Source of the DNA: Paenibacillus_V sp046244365
GTDB lineage: Bacteria; Bacillota; Bacilli; Paenibacillales; NBRC-103111
Direction of reading: 5' to 3'
DNA: 64,000 nucleotides
Assembly (NCBI RefSeq): GCF_046244365.1
Contig: NZ_CP176395.1
Span: 3,968,001-4,032,000 of the forward strand
Below, one piece after another: positions 17,100 to 26,165 of the stretch. The first letter of the stretch is position 1. Every line of letters starts with the position of its first letter. The translations under genes were made by a program, and so were the position numbers. Below the pieces are notes generated by a model, which ran no database searches, had not been told where the DNA came from, and saw only the letters and a list, made by a program, of their open reading frames with translations.

Positions 17100-18296
17100 T
17101 CACCCGAACAACGCCAGCTTTCCGATACGCTCGGCAGCTTCTACGAGCCGTTCTTCGGTGGTCAGCAGTCCCATTCTAACGTAACCCTCGCCGCTGGTCC
17201 CGAAGCCGATTCCCGGCGCCACGACGATTTTCGCTTCGCTTAGCAGCAGGTCGGCAAGCGACGCGGACGTATGGCCTTTAGGCACGGGCAGCCACGTGAA
17301 GAAGGAGCCTTCAGAAGGCTTCGCCTGCCAGCCGATCCGGTTTAGCGCCTCGAACAGCGTGTTGCGCCGGGATTCATACACGGAGACAAGCTCGCGCACG
17401 CAATCCTGCGGCCCTGTCAACGCTTCCGCCGCAGCTTCTTGAATGCCGCCGAACAGGCTGCAGTAATAATGGTCCTGAATCAGATTGATCAGACGGACGA
17501 TCTCACGGTTGCCGATGGCGAAGCCGACCCGCCAGCCGGCCATGTTGTACGTTTTGGACAGCGTGTAGAACTCGACGCCGACTTCCTTCGCTCCGGGCGT
17601 CTGCAGGAAGCTGCGAGGCTTTTGTCCGTCGAAGCCGATTGCGCCGTAAGCAAAATCGCTCGCTACGACGATGCCGTTCCGTTCGGCAAAGCGCACGGTT
17701 TCTTCGTAAAACTCGGCGGGCGCGTTCACGCCGGTCGGGTTGTTCGGATAATTGAGGAACATCAGCTTGGCGCGGTTCAGCTCGTCCGGCTTCAGGGAAC
17801 CGTAATCGGGCAGAAAACGGTTCGATTCGCGCAGCGGCATGAACACCATCTCACCGCCTGCGAGCACGACGCCCGACCAATAATCGGGGTAGCCCGGATC
17901 GGGAACAAGGCAGACGTCTCCCGGGTTAAGCAAGCATTGGCTAATCTCGACGAGACCCGTTTTGCCGCCGAACAGGACGGCTACTTCGGTTTCCGGATCC
18001 AACTGAACGCCGTAATCCTCCGCGTAACGGCGGGCGACCGCTTCCTTCAAAAAGCCGAAGCCGCTGAAGGGCGGATATTTGTGATAGAGTGGATTCGGCG
18101 CCGCTTCCTGCAGCTTTCGTACGATATGGGCAGGGGTCGGACGATCCGGATTGCCTTGACCCAGATTGATGACGTCGTGGCCGGCGGCGATTTGCGCGTT
18201 CGCTTTCTTGACCAGGGTAGCAAAAAATTGAGTCGGCAGCTGCTGCATTCTCTCCGCAGGCTGAATGGCAAAAGGCATCGGTTGTTCGAGATTCAT
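17100..18296 (-). CDS. mtnE: Methionine-salvage aminotransferase
   Basis: 398-residue fold-type I PLP aminotransferase. In the Bacillus pathway MtnE transaminates 2-keto-4-methylthiobutyrate to methionine, preferring glutamine as donor. The long matches GHDVINLGQGNPDRPTP, VAVLFGGKTGLVE and FLNYPNNPTG are very like the Bacillus protein; the PLP lysine is in YTLSKTYNMAGWRVGF. GGAGTGAAG precedes the ATG. The supporting context is mtnWXB downstream and the amidase mtnU divergent at 19979. The proB T-box follows it and starts a new unit. Confidence 0.88.
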   Translation of the reverse strand: MNLEQPMPFAIQPAERMQQLPTQFFATLVKKANAQIAAGHDVINLGQGNPDRPTPAHIVRKLQEAAPNPLYHKYPPFSGFGFLKEAVARRYAEDYGVQLDPETEVAVLFGGKTGLVEISQCLLNPGDVCLVPDPGYPDYWSGVVLAGGEMVFMPLRESNRFLPDYGSLKPDELNRAKLMFLNYPNNPTGVNAPAEFYEETVRFAERNGIVVASDFAYGAIGFDGQKPRSFLQTPGAKEVGVEFYTLSKTYNMAGWRVGFAIGNREIVRLINLIQDHYYCSLFGGIQEAAAEALTGPQDCVRELVSVYESRRNTLFEALNRIGWQAKPSEGSFFTWLPVPKGHTSASLADLLLSEAKIVVAPGIGFGTSGEGYVRMGLLTTEERLVEAAERIGKLALFG

Positions 18297-18859
18297 ATAG
18301 CTTCACTCCGCAAGTTTATTAAGGCGGGTTTCCGTTTGGAAACGGTCAACCTCGCTCGGTTTTATCCTGTGCACAAGTCGATTTCTACTGTATCAAAAAA
18401 CGGGATGGCTGTATAGTACGGTACGGGGTTACTGCTTAGGTGAAAAATCTTGATTCTTCAGCGCATTGCGTAAGCATCTAACTGGAAAACATGCTGTTCA
18501 TTTTGTTCATAGGCGGTTCTCATCATCATTTATATGGAAAACCTGCCGTTATTCCGATAATTCCCCTCATCTGCTTAGAAAACGTGAGGAAATAGATGGA
18601 GAAAATCCAGTCCGTTCAAAATGACTATGCAAACCAATTAATATTAGCTGGAGTTTTTCCAGTTGCTTGGTCGGTGGAGTTCACGGTTTTGCGGCAAATT
18701 AAGGTTCAACTCATGTAGGACGCTGATTTTACGGGATTTGCACAAATAAGGTACCTAAGAGGTGACAAACGATGCGTTCAGGTCCGATCGTTCCCATGTC
18801 TCGCGGAACATGATACACTGGGTTAGTTTGACGCACATCAATAGAAACGGGGATTGGCC
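18297..18859. other. Gene-free interval with a possible MITE-like element
   Basis: No credible ORF. It is more AT-rich than its surroundings. Between 18479 and 18664 the ends carry AACTGGAAAA and its reverse complement TTTTTCCAGTT, and the interior has related blocks beginning TGGAAAACATGC, TGGAAAACCTGC and TGGAGAAAATCC. This could be a small non-autonomous repeat; no target duplication is clear. Confidence 0.35.
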
Positions 18860-19750
18860 ATGAAGTATATGCTATCTGTATTTTTGGGGGCGTGCAGCTT
18901 CGGAATCTTGTCCACGATCGTAAAGCTTTCCTACGGCAAGGGCTTTACGCCCGCGGAGGCGGTAGGCGGACAAAATCTGTTCGGCTGGCTCGTGCTGCTC
19001 GTGCTGATGCTCTTCTTTTCGCGGCATAAGATACCCTGGAGGACGGCCGGCACGCTAGCTTTGGTCGGCATGACTTCCGGGTTGACCGGCATGTTCTATT
19101 ACGGCTCGCTTCAGACGGTGCCGGCTTCGATCGCCATCGTGCTTTTGTTTCAGTTTACGTGGATCGGCGTTCTGCTCGAGTCGGTCATCGACCGGAAAAC
19201 GCCGGGCACCTCCAAGCTGGCGTCGCTTGTTTTTCTCGTCATCGGAACGGTCGTCTCCAGCGGCTTGCTGAACGGCGGAGCATTCGAGCTGACCGGCAAG
19301 GGAATCGTGCTCGGGCTGTTGTCCGCGCTGACGTTCTCCTTGTTCATTTTTTTCAGCGGCCGTACGGCCACGCATGTGCCGGTGCTGACACGCAGCTTCT
19401 GGATGGTGTCGGGCTCGCTGCTGCTCGTCTTTATCGTCTATCCGCCGGTTTATTTGCTCGATCTGGGCAGGCTCGCCGACATGACGCCGTACGGACTACC
19501 TCTAGGCGTGTTCGGCATGGTCATTCCGCCGCTGTTCTTCGCCATCGGCGTGCCGCGGATCGGCCCCGGACTTGCGACGATATTGAGCGCCGCGGAGCTT
19601 CCGACAGCCGTAACGCTGTCCGCCGTCGTGCTCGGCGAGCAGGTATCGCCGCTGCAATGGTTCGGTGTCGCCGTTATTTTGTTCGGCATCGCGGTTCCGC
19701 AGATGGGCTTGCTGCTCCGCGGTAAGACGCGGGAACCGAAGGGCGTCTAG
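18860..19750 (+). CDS. EamA/DMT-family transporter
   Basis: 296 residues with about ten membrane helices in two tandem EamA halves, each starting near residues 5 and 150. These are usually exporters of amino acids, nucleobases or other metabolites; the substrate cannot be told from sequence. ATG at 18860 is chosen because GGGGATTG is just upstream; an in-frame TTG at 18854 lies inside that site. It stands alone between mtnE (divergent) and the mtnU unit. Confidence 0.85.
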   Translation: MKYMLSVFLGACSFGILSTIVKLSYGKGFTPAEAVGGQNLFGWLVLLVLMLFFSRHKIPWRTAGTLALVGMTSGLTGMFYYGSLQTVPASIAIVLLFQFTWIGVLLESVIDRKTPGTSKLASLVFLVIGTVVSSGLLNGGAFELTGKGIVLGLLSALTFSLFIFFSGRTATHVPVLTRSFWMVSGSLLLVFIVYPPVYLLDLGRLADMTPYGLPLGVFGMVIPPLFFAIGVPRIGPGLATILSAAELPTAVTLSAVVLGEQVSPLQWFGVAVILFGIAVPQMGLLLRGKTREPKGV

Positions 19751-19770
19751 CGCAGCCCGTTCGGTTTCTT

Positions 19771-19800
19771 TTCAAATGGCTGGCGGATTCATGCTATAAT
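19771..19800 (+). promoter_or_regulatory. Promoter-like element upstream of mtnU
   Basis: TTCAAA at 19771 and a consensus TATAAT at 19795-19800 with an 18-nt spacer. Confidence 0.45.
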
Positions 19801-19831
19801 GAGGAAAAGCTTTGATATTGCGGTGGATTTG

Positions 19832-19954
19832 ATGAGTATGCCACTGCCGAAACGTCAATACACTTGCGCCGACTACATGGGATGGACGGAAGGCGAGCGA
19901 GTGGAAATTATAGAAGAGATCCGGAAATTTGCTTGGAATGACACCCAACCATAA
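19832..19954 (+). pseudogene. 40-codon remnant resembling a Uma2-type nuclease N-terminus
   Basis: The short frame contains PKRQYTCADYMGWTEGERV then EIIEEIRKF before a stop. The pattern of aromatic-ADY, GER and EII resembles the first 30 residues of Uma2-family (DUF820) putative endonucleases, whose catalytic core is missing here. It could be a decayed gene whose promoter (TATAAT at 19795) now serves mtnU, or a chance similarity. Low confidence. Confidence 0.35.
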
Positions 19955-19978
19955 CTATCGCAAGGGAGTTATCGAATC

Positions 19979-20779
19979 ATGACTACATCTTCGCTACGCA
20001 TCAGCTTGCTGCAAATGGATATCGCGATCGGCGAGCCCGAGCGCAATTTCGCCAAACTGGAGTCGATGCTGGAACAAGCCGTCGGAGCGGCCGAAAAGCC
20101 GGATGTCATCGTGTTTCCGGAAATGTGGAATACGGGCTATGCGCTCGACCGCATTCACGAGCTGGCCGACGTGCAGGGCGTTAGGACGCGCGAATATTTG
20201 TCGCAATTCAGCCGAAAGCACCAAGTGAACATTATTGGGGGTTCGATCGCCGAGAAGAAGGACGACGCCGTCCTGAATACGATTTACGCATTCGACAGGA
20301 CCGGTGCCGTTGCCGCGGACTACTCCAAGATTCATTTGTTTCGTTTGATGGACGAGGAAAAATATTTGACGGCGGGGGAACGGGTCGGCCGCTTCGACTT
20401 CGACGGCATTCAGGCGGGGATGATGATCTGCTACGACATTCGATTCCCGGAGCTGTCCCGGAAGCTCGCGCTTGACGGAGCCAAGCTGCTGTTCGTGCCC
20501 GCCGAGTGGCCGCACCCGCGGCTTCATCACTGGCGCACGCTGCTGATGGCGAGAGCGATCGAAAATCAAATGTATGTCGTTTCGTGCAACCGCGTCGGAA
20601 CGAGCGGTACGACATCGTTCTTCGGACATTCGATGGTCATCGATCCGTGGGGCGAAGCGCTTGTGGAAGGCGGCGAGGAGGAAGCCGTTCTGACGGCGAC
20701 GATCAATCTGGACGATGTCGACAGGGTGCGCCGGACGATCCCGATTTTCGAAGACCGCCGCCCGCATTTGTATAAATAA
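19979..20779 (+). CDS. mtnU: Carbon-nitrogen hydrolase, omega-amidase of methionine salvage type
   Basis: 266-residue nitrilase-superfamily amidase. The Glu-Lys-Cys triad is visible as FPEMWNTGY (Glu), YSKIHLF (Lys) and MICYDIRFPE (Cys), with a second glutamate later in the fold. In Bacillus, MtnU sits beside the salvage genes, and omega-amidases hydrolyse the ketoglutaramate formed when MtnE uses glutamine as donor. Placement 1.7 kb from mtnE on the opposite strand fits this. AAGGGAG precedes the ATG. The exact substrate is inferred. Confidence 0.8.
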   Translation: MTTSSLRISLLQMDIAIGEPERNFAKLESMLEQAVGAAEKPDVIVFPEMWNTGYALDRIHELADVQGVRTREYLSQFSRKHQVNIIGGSIAEKKDDAVLNTIYAFDRTGAVAADYSKIHLFRLMDEEKYLTAGERVGRFDFDGIQAGMMICYDIRFPELSRKLALDGAKLLFVPAEWPHPRLHHWRTLLMARAIENQMYVVSCNRVGTSGTTSFFGHSMVIDPWGEALVEGGEEEAVLTATINLDDVDRVRRTIPIFEDRRPHLYK

Positions 20780-20826
20780 GAACAACCCCCGAAGCTTCCT
20801 TGCCGAAGCGGCGGGGGTTGTTTTTC
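20780..20826. terminator. Bidirectional terminator between mtnU and the LysR gene
   Basis: AACAACCCCCG / CGGGGGTTGTT arms enclose a smaller GAAGC-GCTTC pairing; a T-run follows on the plus strand. Confidence 0.85.
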
Positions 20827-20847
20827 GCACATGCACGGCGATCGTGC

Positions 20848-21741
20848 TTATTTTACGGCCTCGACCGCTGTCGAGATAAACGCTTCCGCCGCTTTCGACA
20901 AATAGCGTCCTTTGCGGTAAGCGATGACTAGCATCCGGCTTGGGGCGCCGATCAGCTTCAAGTAAACGGGGACAAAGGGGCTGCCCAGCTCTCTGGCGAT
21001 CATTGAGGGAACGAACGAGATGCCCATGCCGGCGGCGACGAGCGACTGCACGGTTTCAATGTTGCTGCTTTCGAACACGACCCGAGGCACGAAGCCGGCT
21101 GCGGCGCAAAGCTCAAAGGCCAGCTGGCGGAAGCCTTGGCCCCGCTTCAGCACGATGAACGGCTCGTCGCGCAGTATGGAGACATCAACCGGTTCTCCGT
21201 TTCGGGCCAGCTCGGCCAGCGGATGCTGCTGCGGAACGGCCAGCTCGATTTCCTCTTCGATAAGCGGCTCGTAGGAAAGCGCGGGATCGATAACCGGCAG
21301 CGTCAGCAGGCTGATATCCGTCTGGCCGCTTGCCGTCAGCGATTCCAGATTGGATGTCGTCTCTTCCACGAGCATGACTTCGATGCCGGGGTGCAGCTTA
21401 TAGAATACCGGGAGAATGCGAGGCAAAATATGCGCGCCCGTCATCGGCAGGGAGCCGACGATCAGCCTGCCTTTGCGCATCTGCGATATGTCTTCCATTT
21501 CTTTTTTGAGCTGGGCGATCATGTCGAGTATGGTTTGCGCCTTTTCCACAAAAACGGAACCCGCGTGAGTGGCTTCGACGGAATTCGTGTTGCGCTGAAA
21601 CAGCAGAACGCCGATTTCTTTCTCGAGCTTGGCGAGCTGCTGACTGAGCGAAGGCTGCGCGATATGAAGCTTTTCCGCCGCCCGCGAAAAATTTTTGTCC
21701 GCTGCAATCTGCACCGCATATTGAAGCTGCCGAATTTCCAT
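20848..21741 (-). CDS. LysR-family transcriptional regulator
   Basis: 297 residues. N-terminal winged helix-turn-helix with the signature FSRAAEKLHIAQPSLSQQLAKLE, then the effector-binding domain. The top hydrophobic core LIVGSLPMTGAHILPRILP is of the CysB/CbbR type. It is divergent from leuC over a 169-bp region carrying two short palindromes, the normal layout for a LysR regulator of its neighbour. The co-inducer is unknown; a leucine-pathway intermediate is a guess. Confidence 0.9.
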   Translation of the reverse strand: MEIRQLQYAVQIAADKNFSRAAEKLHIAQPSLSQQLAKLEKEIGVLLFQRNTNSVEATHAGSVFVEKAQTILDMIAQLKKEMEDISQMRKGRLIVGSLPMTGAHILPRILPVFYKLHPGIEVMLVEETTSNLESLTASGQTDISLLTLPVIDPALSYEPLIEEEIELAVPQQHPLAELARNGEPVDVSILRDEPFIVLKRGQGFRQLAFELCAAAGFVPRVVFESSNIETVQSLVAAGMGISFVPSMIARELGSPFVPVYLKLIGAPSRMLVIAYRKGRYLSKAAEAFISTAVEAVK

Positions 21742-21787
21742 CTATATTCCTCCTAAATGATTTTGCGGGGTTGCTTATTACTTCATC

Positions 21788-21812
21788 CTATAGCTCTTAT
21801 AGATATTATATC
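21788..21812. promoter_or_regulatory. Probable LysR operator
   Basis: CTATA-N5-TATAG (21788-21802) has the T-N11-A form of LysR boxes and abuts the palindrome GATAT-T-ATATC (21802-21812). Both lie immediately before the leuC -35, as expected for activation. Confidence 0.6.
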
Positions 21813-21842
21813 TTGGAACAATGAACAAAGAAATGATACGAT
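21813..21842 (+). promoter_or_regulatory. leuC promoter
   Basis: TTGGAA at 21813-21818, 18-nt spacer, TACGAT at 21837-21842. Confidence 0.5.
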
Positions 21843-21910
21843 ATTTGCATCGAAATTCATAGGTTAGCTTCTTACAAAGTTCGACATCTTCAAGAAGAGG
21901 TGGGGTAACG

Positions 21911-23317
21911 ATGACAAAAAAGACATTGTACGAGAAAATTTGGGACAATCACGTTATTAATCAGGAAGCGGGCAAGCCGGCCATTATTTATATCGATTTG
22001 CACCTGGTTCACGAAGTAACGTCGCCGCAGGCGTTCGAAGGGCTTCGCCTGAACAACCGCAAGGTGCGCCGTCCGGATCTTACTTACGCGACGATGGATC
22101 ATAACGTACCTACGAAAGACCGTTTTAACATAACCGATCCGATTTCGAAACAGCAGATCGACACTTTGTCGCAAAACTGCGCGGACTTCGGGGTCAAGCT
22201 GTTCGACCTGAATAACGTCGACCAAGGCGTCGTTCACGTTATGGGACCTGAAATCGGCTTGACGCACCCGGGCAAAACGATCGTATGCGGCGACAGCCAC
22301 ACTTCGACGCACGGCGCATTCGGCGCACTGGCCTTCGGTATCGGCACGAGCGAGGTCGAGCACGTGCTTGCCACCCAGTGCTTGCAGCAAGGCAAGTCCA
22401 AGACGATGGAAGTTCGCATCAGCGGCAAGCTGAAGCCGGGCGTAACGGCAAAGGACTTGATTCTTGGCGTTATCGCGAAGTACGGCACCGATTTTGCTAC
22501 AGGCTATGTCGTCGAATATACGGGCGAATCGATCCGCGGACTGTCGATGGAAGAGCGGATGACCGTCTGCAACATGTCGATCGAAGCGGGAGCGCGCGCC
22601 GGCCTGATCGCGCCTGACGAAACGACCTTCAACTACTTGCGCGGCCGTGAATACGTACCGCAAGGCGAAGCGTACGATCAAGCGGTTTCCGAATGGAAGA
22701 AACTGACAACCGACGAAGGCGCAGTTTACGACACGGTCGTCGATTTCGACGCCGAAACCCTCGTGCCGCAAGTGACTTGGGGAACGAGCCCGGGGATGGG
22801 GACGGACGTAACGGCTTCCGTACCGGAGCCGAAGAGCCTTCCGACGGAGAATGAACGCAAAGCGGCTGAAAAAGCGATTGAATATATGGGCTTGACTCCG
22901 GGAACGCCGATGACGGACCTGAAAGTAGACGTTGTCTTTATCGGTTCCTGCACGAACGGCCGGATCGAAGATTTGCGCGCGGCTGCTTCGGTCGCCAAAG
23001 GCTACACGGTAAATCCTACGGTGCGCGCAATGGTCGTGCCGGGCTCCGGTCGTGTTAAATTACAAGCGGAGAAAGAAGGCTTGGATAAAGTGTTCGTCGA
23101 AGCGGGCTTCGAATGGCGCGACGCCGGCTGCTCGATGTGTCTGGCGATGAATCCTGACGTGCTGAGCCCGGGCGAACGCTGCGCCTCGACTTCGAACCGC
23201 AACTTTGAAGGACGTCAAGGACGCGACGGACGCACCCATCTGGTTTCGCCTGCAATGGCTGCTGCTGCCGCGATCAAAGGACATTTCTACGACGTTCGCG
23301 AATGGCAATTCCACTAA
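21911..23317 (+). CDS. leuC: 3-isopropylmalate dehydratase large subunit
   Basis: 468-residue aconitase-family protein that, with LeuD, isomerises 2- to 3-isopropylmalate in leucine synthesis. Iron-sulfur cluster cysteines are seen in GSCTNGRIED and AGCSMCLAMNPD; the substrate histidine region is CGDSHTSTHGAFG. GAAGAGGTGGGG precedes the ATG. leuA and leuB are not in the window, so leuCD is a separate unit from the rest of the pathway or the rest lies elsewhere. Confidence 0.96.
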   Translation: MTKKTLYEKIWDNHVINQEAGKPAIIYIDLHLVHEVTSPQAFEGLRLNNRKVRRPDLTYATMDHNVPTKDRFNITDPISKQQIDTLSQNCADFGVKLFDLNNVDQGVVHVMGPEIGLTHPGKTIVCGDSHTSTHGAFGALAFGIGTSEVEHVLATQCLQQGKSKTMEVRISGKLKPGVTAKDLILGVIAKYGTDFATGYVVEYTGESIRGLSMEERMTVCNMSIEAGARAGLIAPDETTFNYLRGREYVPQGEAYDQAVSEWKKLTTDEGAVYDTVVDFDAETLVPQVTWGTSPGMGTDVTASVPEPKSLPTENERKAAEKAIEYMGLTPGTPMTDLKVDVVFIGSCTNGRIEDLRAAASVAKGYTVNPTVRAMVVPGSGRVKLQAEKEGLDKVFVEAGFEWRDAGCSMCLAMNPDVLSPGERCASTSNRNFEGRQGRDGRTHLVSPAMAAAAAIKGHFYDVREWQFH

Positions 23318-23331
23318 GATCATAACTAGAC

Positions 23332-23394
23332 ATTCTAATGTCTCTTTTTCAGAACCAACCGTTCTGCTTTGTTACCGGAAGGGGACATTAGAAT
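23332..23394 (+). other. Nested hairpin between leuC and leuD
   Basis: Perfect 11-bp arms ATTCTAATGTC (23332-23342) and GACATTAGAAT (23384-23394) enclose a second stem CAGAAC-N5-GTTCTG (23350-23366). No U-run follows. It may set the leuC:leuD ratio by processing or stability. Confidence 0.65.
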
Positions 23395-23417
23395 TACCTT
23401 GAGGGGAGAACGAATAG

Positions 23418-24023
23418 ATGCAACCTTTTATTAAGCATACAGGTCTGGTCGGACCGGTCGACCGCGTCAACGTCGATACGGATGCCATTATTCCGAAACA
23501 GTTTTTGAAAAGAATCGAGCGGACCGGCTTCGGACAATATTTGTTTTTTGAGTGGCGCTTTGATCAAGCCGGCAACGTGATTCCCGAGTTTTCGCTGAAC
23601 CAACCGCGTTACGAAGGAGCTTCGGTGCTTATCTCCCGCGCCAACTTCGGCTGCGGCTCGTCCCGCGAGCACGCGCCTTGGGCGATTTTGGACTATGGCT
23701 TCAAGGTCGTTATCGCGCCATCGTTCGCAGACATTTTCTATAACAACTGCTTCAAAAACAGCATTCTGCCGATCAAGCTTTCCGAGGAGCAAGTGGAAGA
23801 TTTGTTCCAGCGTACGACGGCTAAAGAAGGCTACAAGCTGACCGTCGATCTTGAGCAAAAGAAGATTACCGACGAACAAGGCCTGGAAATTGCCTTCGAT
23901 CTTGACGAGCACCGCAGACAGTTCCTGCTGCTTGGTCTTGACGATATCGGTCTGACGCTGCAGCACGATTCGGCGATCGCCGCCTATGAAGAACAGCACG
24001 CGTCGCGTATCGCTTATAAATAA
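23418..24023 (+). CDS. leuD: 3-isopropylmalate dehydratase small subunit
   Basis: 201 residues, the swivelling domain partner of LeuC. Family motifs NVDTDAIIPKQFLK at the N-terminus and NFGCGSSREHAPWAI in the middle are intact. GAGGGG lies before the ATG. It is 100 nt from leuC, with a long hairpin in between, and ends in a strong terminator. Confidence 0.96.
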   Translation: MQPFIKHTGLVGPVDRVNVDTDAIIPKQFLKRIERTGFGQYLFFEWRFDQAGNVIPEFSLNQPRYEGASVLISRANFGCGSSREHAPWAILDYGFKVVIAPSFADIFYNNCFKNSILPIKLSEEQVEDLFQRTTAKEGYKLTVDLEQKKITDEQGLEIAFDLDEHRRQFLLLGLDDIGLTLQHDSAIAAYEEQHASRIAYK

Positions 24024-24044
24024 AAACGCATAGTTTAACGCCAG

Positions 24045-24072
24045 CCGCGGGACTTCGCTCCCGCGGTTTTTT
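24045..24072 (+). terminator. leuCD terminator
   Basis: CCGCGGGA / TCCCGCGG with a 6-nt loop, then six T. Confidence 0.9.
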
Positions 24073-24303
24073 CGATTTATCAAGAGTCAGCCCGTCTACC
24101 CTATCCAAAAATCATTGGAAAATGGAATGAAAGGAAGATATGGATGACATTATTGCCGATAATCCGTCCGCAGCGTCTAAATCTAGTAAAATACGACATT
24201 TAACGCAACTTTATCGTAGATTTTGCGTTATACTAGTGTCGGACAAAGTCGGAAGCTTACGCTTTACCGCAGTACGAAAAACGAACATGGGTTGAGGTGT
24301 GCG

Positions 24304-26103
24304 ATGAGGAAGTTTTGGATTGCGCTGTTGCCGGCGCTGTTGCTGTTGCAGCTGCTTTTGCCGCAGATTGGGATGGCTAACGCTTCGGAGGTACGTCTGT
24401 TTCTGGATGGCAAGCAGCTGAAACCGGAGGAGCCGCCGCGAATCGTCAATGAAATTACGCTCGTTCCCATGCGTATCATTTCGGAAGCGCTCGGAGCCAA
24501 GGTCGACTGGATACAGGAGAAACAGAAAGCTACGGTTGATAAAGGCGAGATTCATATGGATTTTCATATCAATCGTCTGGAAGCGAACGTCAACGGAACC
24601 GTCCAAAAGCTTGAAGCCGCGCCAATCAACGTAAACGGCAATACGCTTCTGCCTGTCAGAATCGTTGCCGAGCAGCTCGGGCTGAAGGTCGACTGGGACA
24701 ATGACGCGAGGGCCGTACTGTTAACCAAGAAGGAACCGGAGAAGAAGCCGGAAGACGGGAAAGGCAATGGCGGCGAAAACGGCCAAAATCTACCCGATAA
24801 ACCGGGCCCGATCGGAACTCCTGGCTCGGAAGCGCCGGGCGGCGGCGGACAAAAGCCGTCGGGAACAGCTGAAGTCACAGCTATCGGCTTTGCCGAAGAC
24901 AAATTGACCATTCTGACGAACGGGAACGTAAAGCCATCATTGTTTACATTAAAAAACCCGGATCGGCTCGTCATTGAACTGCCGAACAGCAAATTGTCAA
25001 AGTCATTAAAAGCAGGAACAGGCATCGATACCGCTTCCGCCTTGAAGCAAGCGAGCGGCGTATCCGTCGCCGAGGTGCCGTCCGCATCCGCGCCGCCATC
25101 CGGAAGCGAGACCATTCGTTCCGCGGCTTCGGGGAATCCCGAAAGTTCGAGCGCCGCCGGGACAAGCCCTACAAGCGACTCGGGCAAAAGGTCAATTGCA
25201 ACAAGCCCGACGCCAAGCCCGTCTCCAACCGGGACGGCTAAAGCGACAGGCTCGGCAAGCCCGACGCCAAGTCCGAAAGATAACGCCGGTGGCGCCGGCA
25301 CCCAGGCTTCGACCGCAACCGCAGCCGGCGGACTGTCGAGCGATTCCGTGCAAGCAGCCGCTTCGGCTAACGGCGGAGAATTTACCCCTATACATAAGGC
25401 TATCGGTAAAATCCGATACGCTAATTTTAAGAACGATCCCGCAGTCGTTCGCGTTGTGGTCGACCTGAACTCGAAAATCTTTTATAATTTAGTGGAGTCG
25501 GCATCGGCCGGCGCTATCGTCATCGCATTCAGCGACAAGGAGACGGCGGCGCCTTCGCCCGGATCGGGAGCCAAATACAAAGTGGTTATCGATGCGGGAC
25601 ACGGAGATGGCGATCCTGGCGCCAAATCGGTAACGGGGCGATTCGAGAAGGATTTTACGCTGGCGATGGCTCTCAAAGTGAAAAAGTATTTGCAGCAGGA
25701 TTCTTCCATTGAAGTGCTGATGACGAGGGAGGACGACACCTTCCTTGAGTTAGACGAACGGGTCGAATTCGCCAACAACCGCAACGCGGACGTATTCGTT
25801 TCGATTCACGGCAATAAGTTTACATCCCCTTCCGTTCGCGGAACGGAGACGTATTATTGGCGCGAACAAAGCTTTGAGCTGGCGAAGCTTCTGCATGACC
25901 GCATTTTGAATGCGGCCGGTTTTCCGGACCGGAAAGTGAAGAAGAACGATTACCGTGTCATCAAAAGCACAACAATGCCTGCCGTACTTTGCGAAATCGG
26001 ATTTTTATCGAATGAAGCGGAAGAAGCACAGATGTTCAAGGAAGAACTCCAGGAAAAGGTTGCCGAAGCCATAGCCGCAGGCATTAAACAGTACCTTCAC
26101 TAG
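24304..26103 (+). CDS. N-acetylmuramoyl-L-alanine amidase with stalk and AMIN domains
   Basis: 599 residues, secreted. Signal peptide 1-27 ending MANASE; copper-amine-oxidase N-terminal-like (stalk) domain about 28-145; a Gly/Pro/Ser/Thr-rich stretch; an AMIN-like region with LKNPDRLVIELPNSKLS near residue 230; a further 120 low-complexity residues; a second AMIN-like half near 365-415; and an Amidase_3 domain from about residue 420. Zinc and catalytic residues appear as VIDAGHGDGDPGA, FEKDFTLA, SIHGNK and AVLCEIGFLSN. It cleaves the sugar-peptide bond in peptidoglycan. The ATG at 24304 follows TGAGGTG. Low-complexity inserts separate two halves that look like a single AMIN domain. Confidence 0.9.
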   Translation: MRKFWIALLPALLLLQLLLPQIGMANASEVRLFLDGKQLKPEEPPRIVNEITLVPMRIISEALGAKVDWIQEKQKATVDKGEIHMDFHINRLEANVNGTVQKLEAAPINVNGNTLLPVRIVAEQLGLKVDWDNDARAVLLTKKEPEKKPEDGKGNGGENGQNLPDKPGPIGTPGSEAPGGGGQKPSGTAEVTAIGFAEDKLTILTNGNVKPSLFTLKNPDRLVIELPNSKLSKSLKAGTGIDTASALKQASGVSVAEVPSASAPPSGSETIRSAASGNPESSSAAGTSPTSDSGKRSIATSPTPSPSPTGTAKATGSASPTPSPKDNAGGAGTQASTATAAGGLSSDSVQAAASANGGEFTPIHKAIGKIRYANFKNDPAVVRVVVDLNSKIFYNLVESASAGAIVIAFSDKETAAPSPGSGAKYKVVIDAGHGDGDPGAKSVTGRFEKDFTLAMALKVKKYLQQDSSIEVLMTREDDTFLELDERVEFANNRNADVFVSIHGNKFTSPSVRGTETYYWREQSFELAKLLHDRILNAAGFPDRKVKKNDYRVIKSTTMPAVLCEIGFLSNEAEEAQMFKEELQEKVAEAIAAGIKQYLH

Positions 26104-26165
26104 TGAAGCGCCGAGCGGTACGTCGAACGGAACCTAAGAAACCAAATACACCGGGAGGGGATACC

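Noticed and set aside
18297..18420. SAM riboswitch upstream of mtnE
   Set aside because: No S-box conserved core or terminator arrangement is visible.
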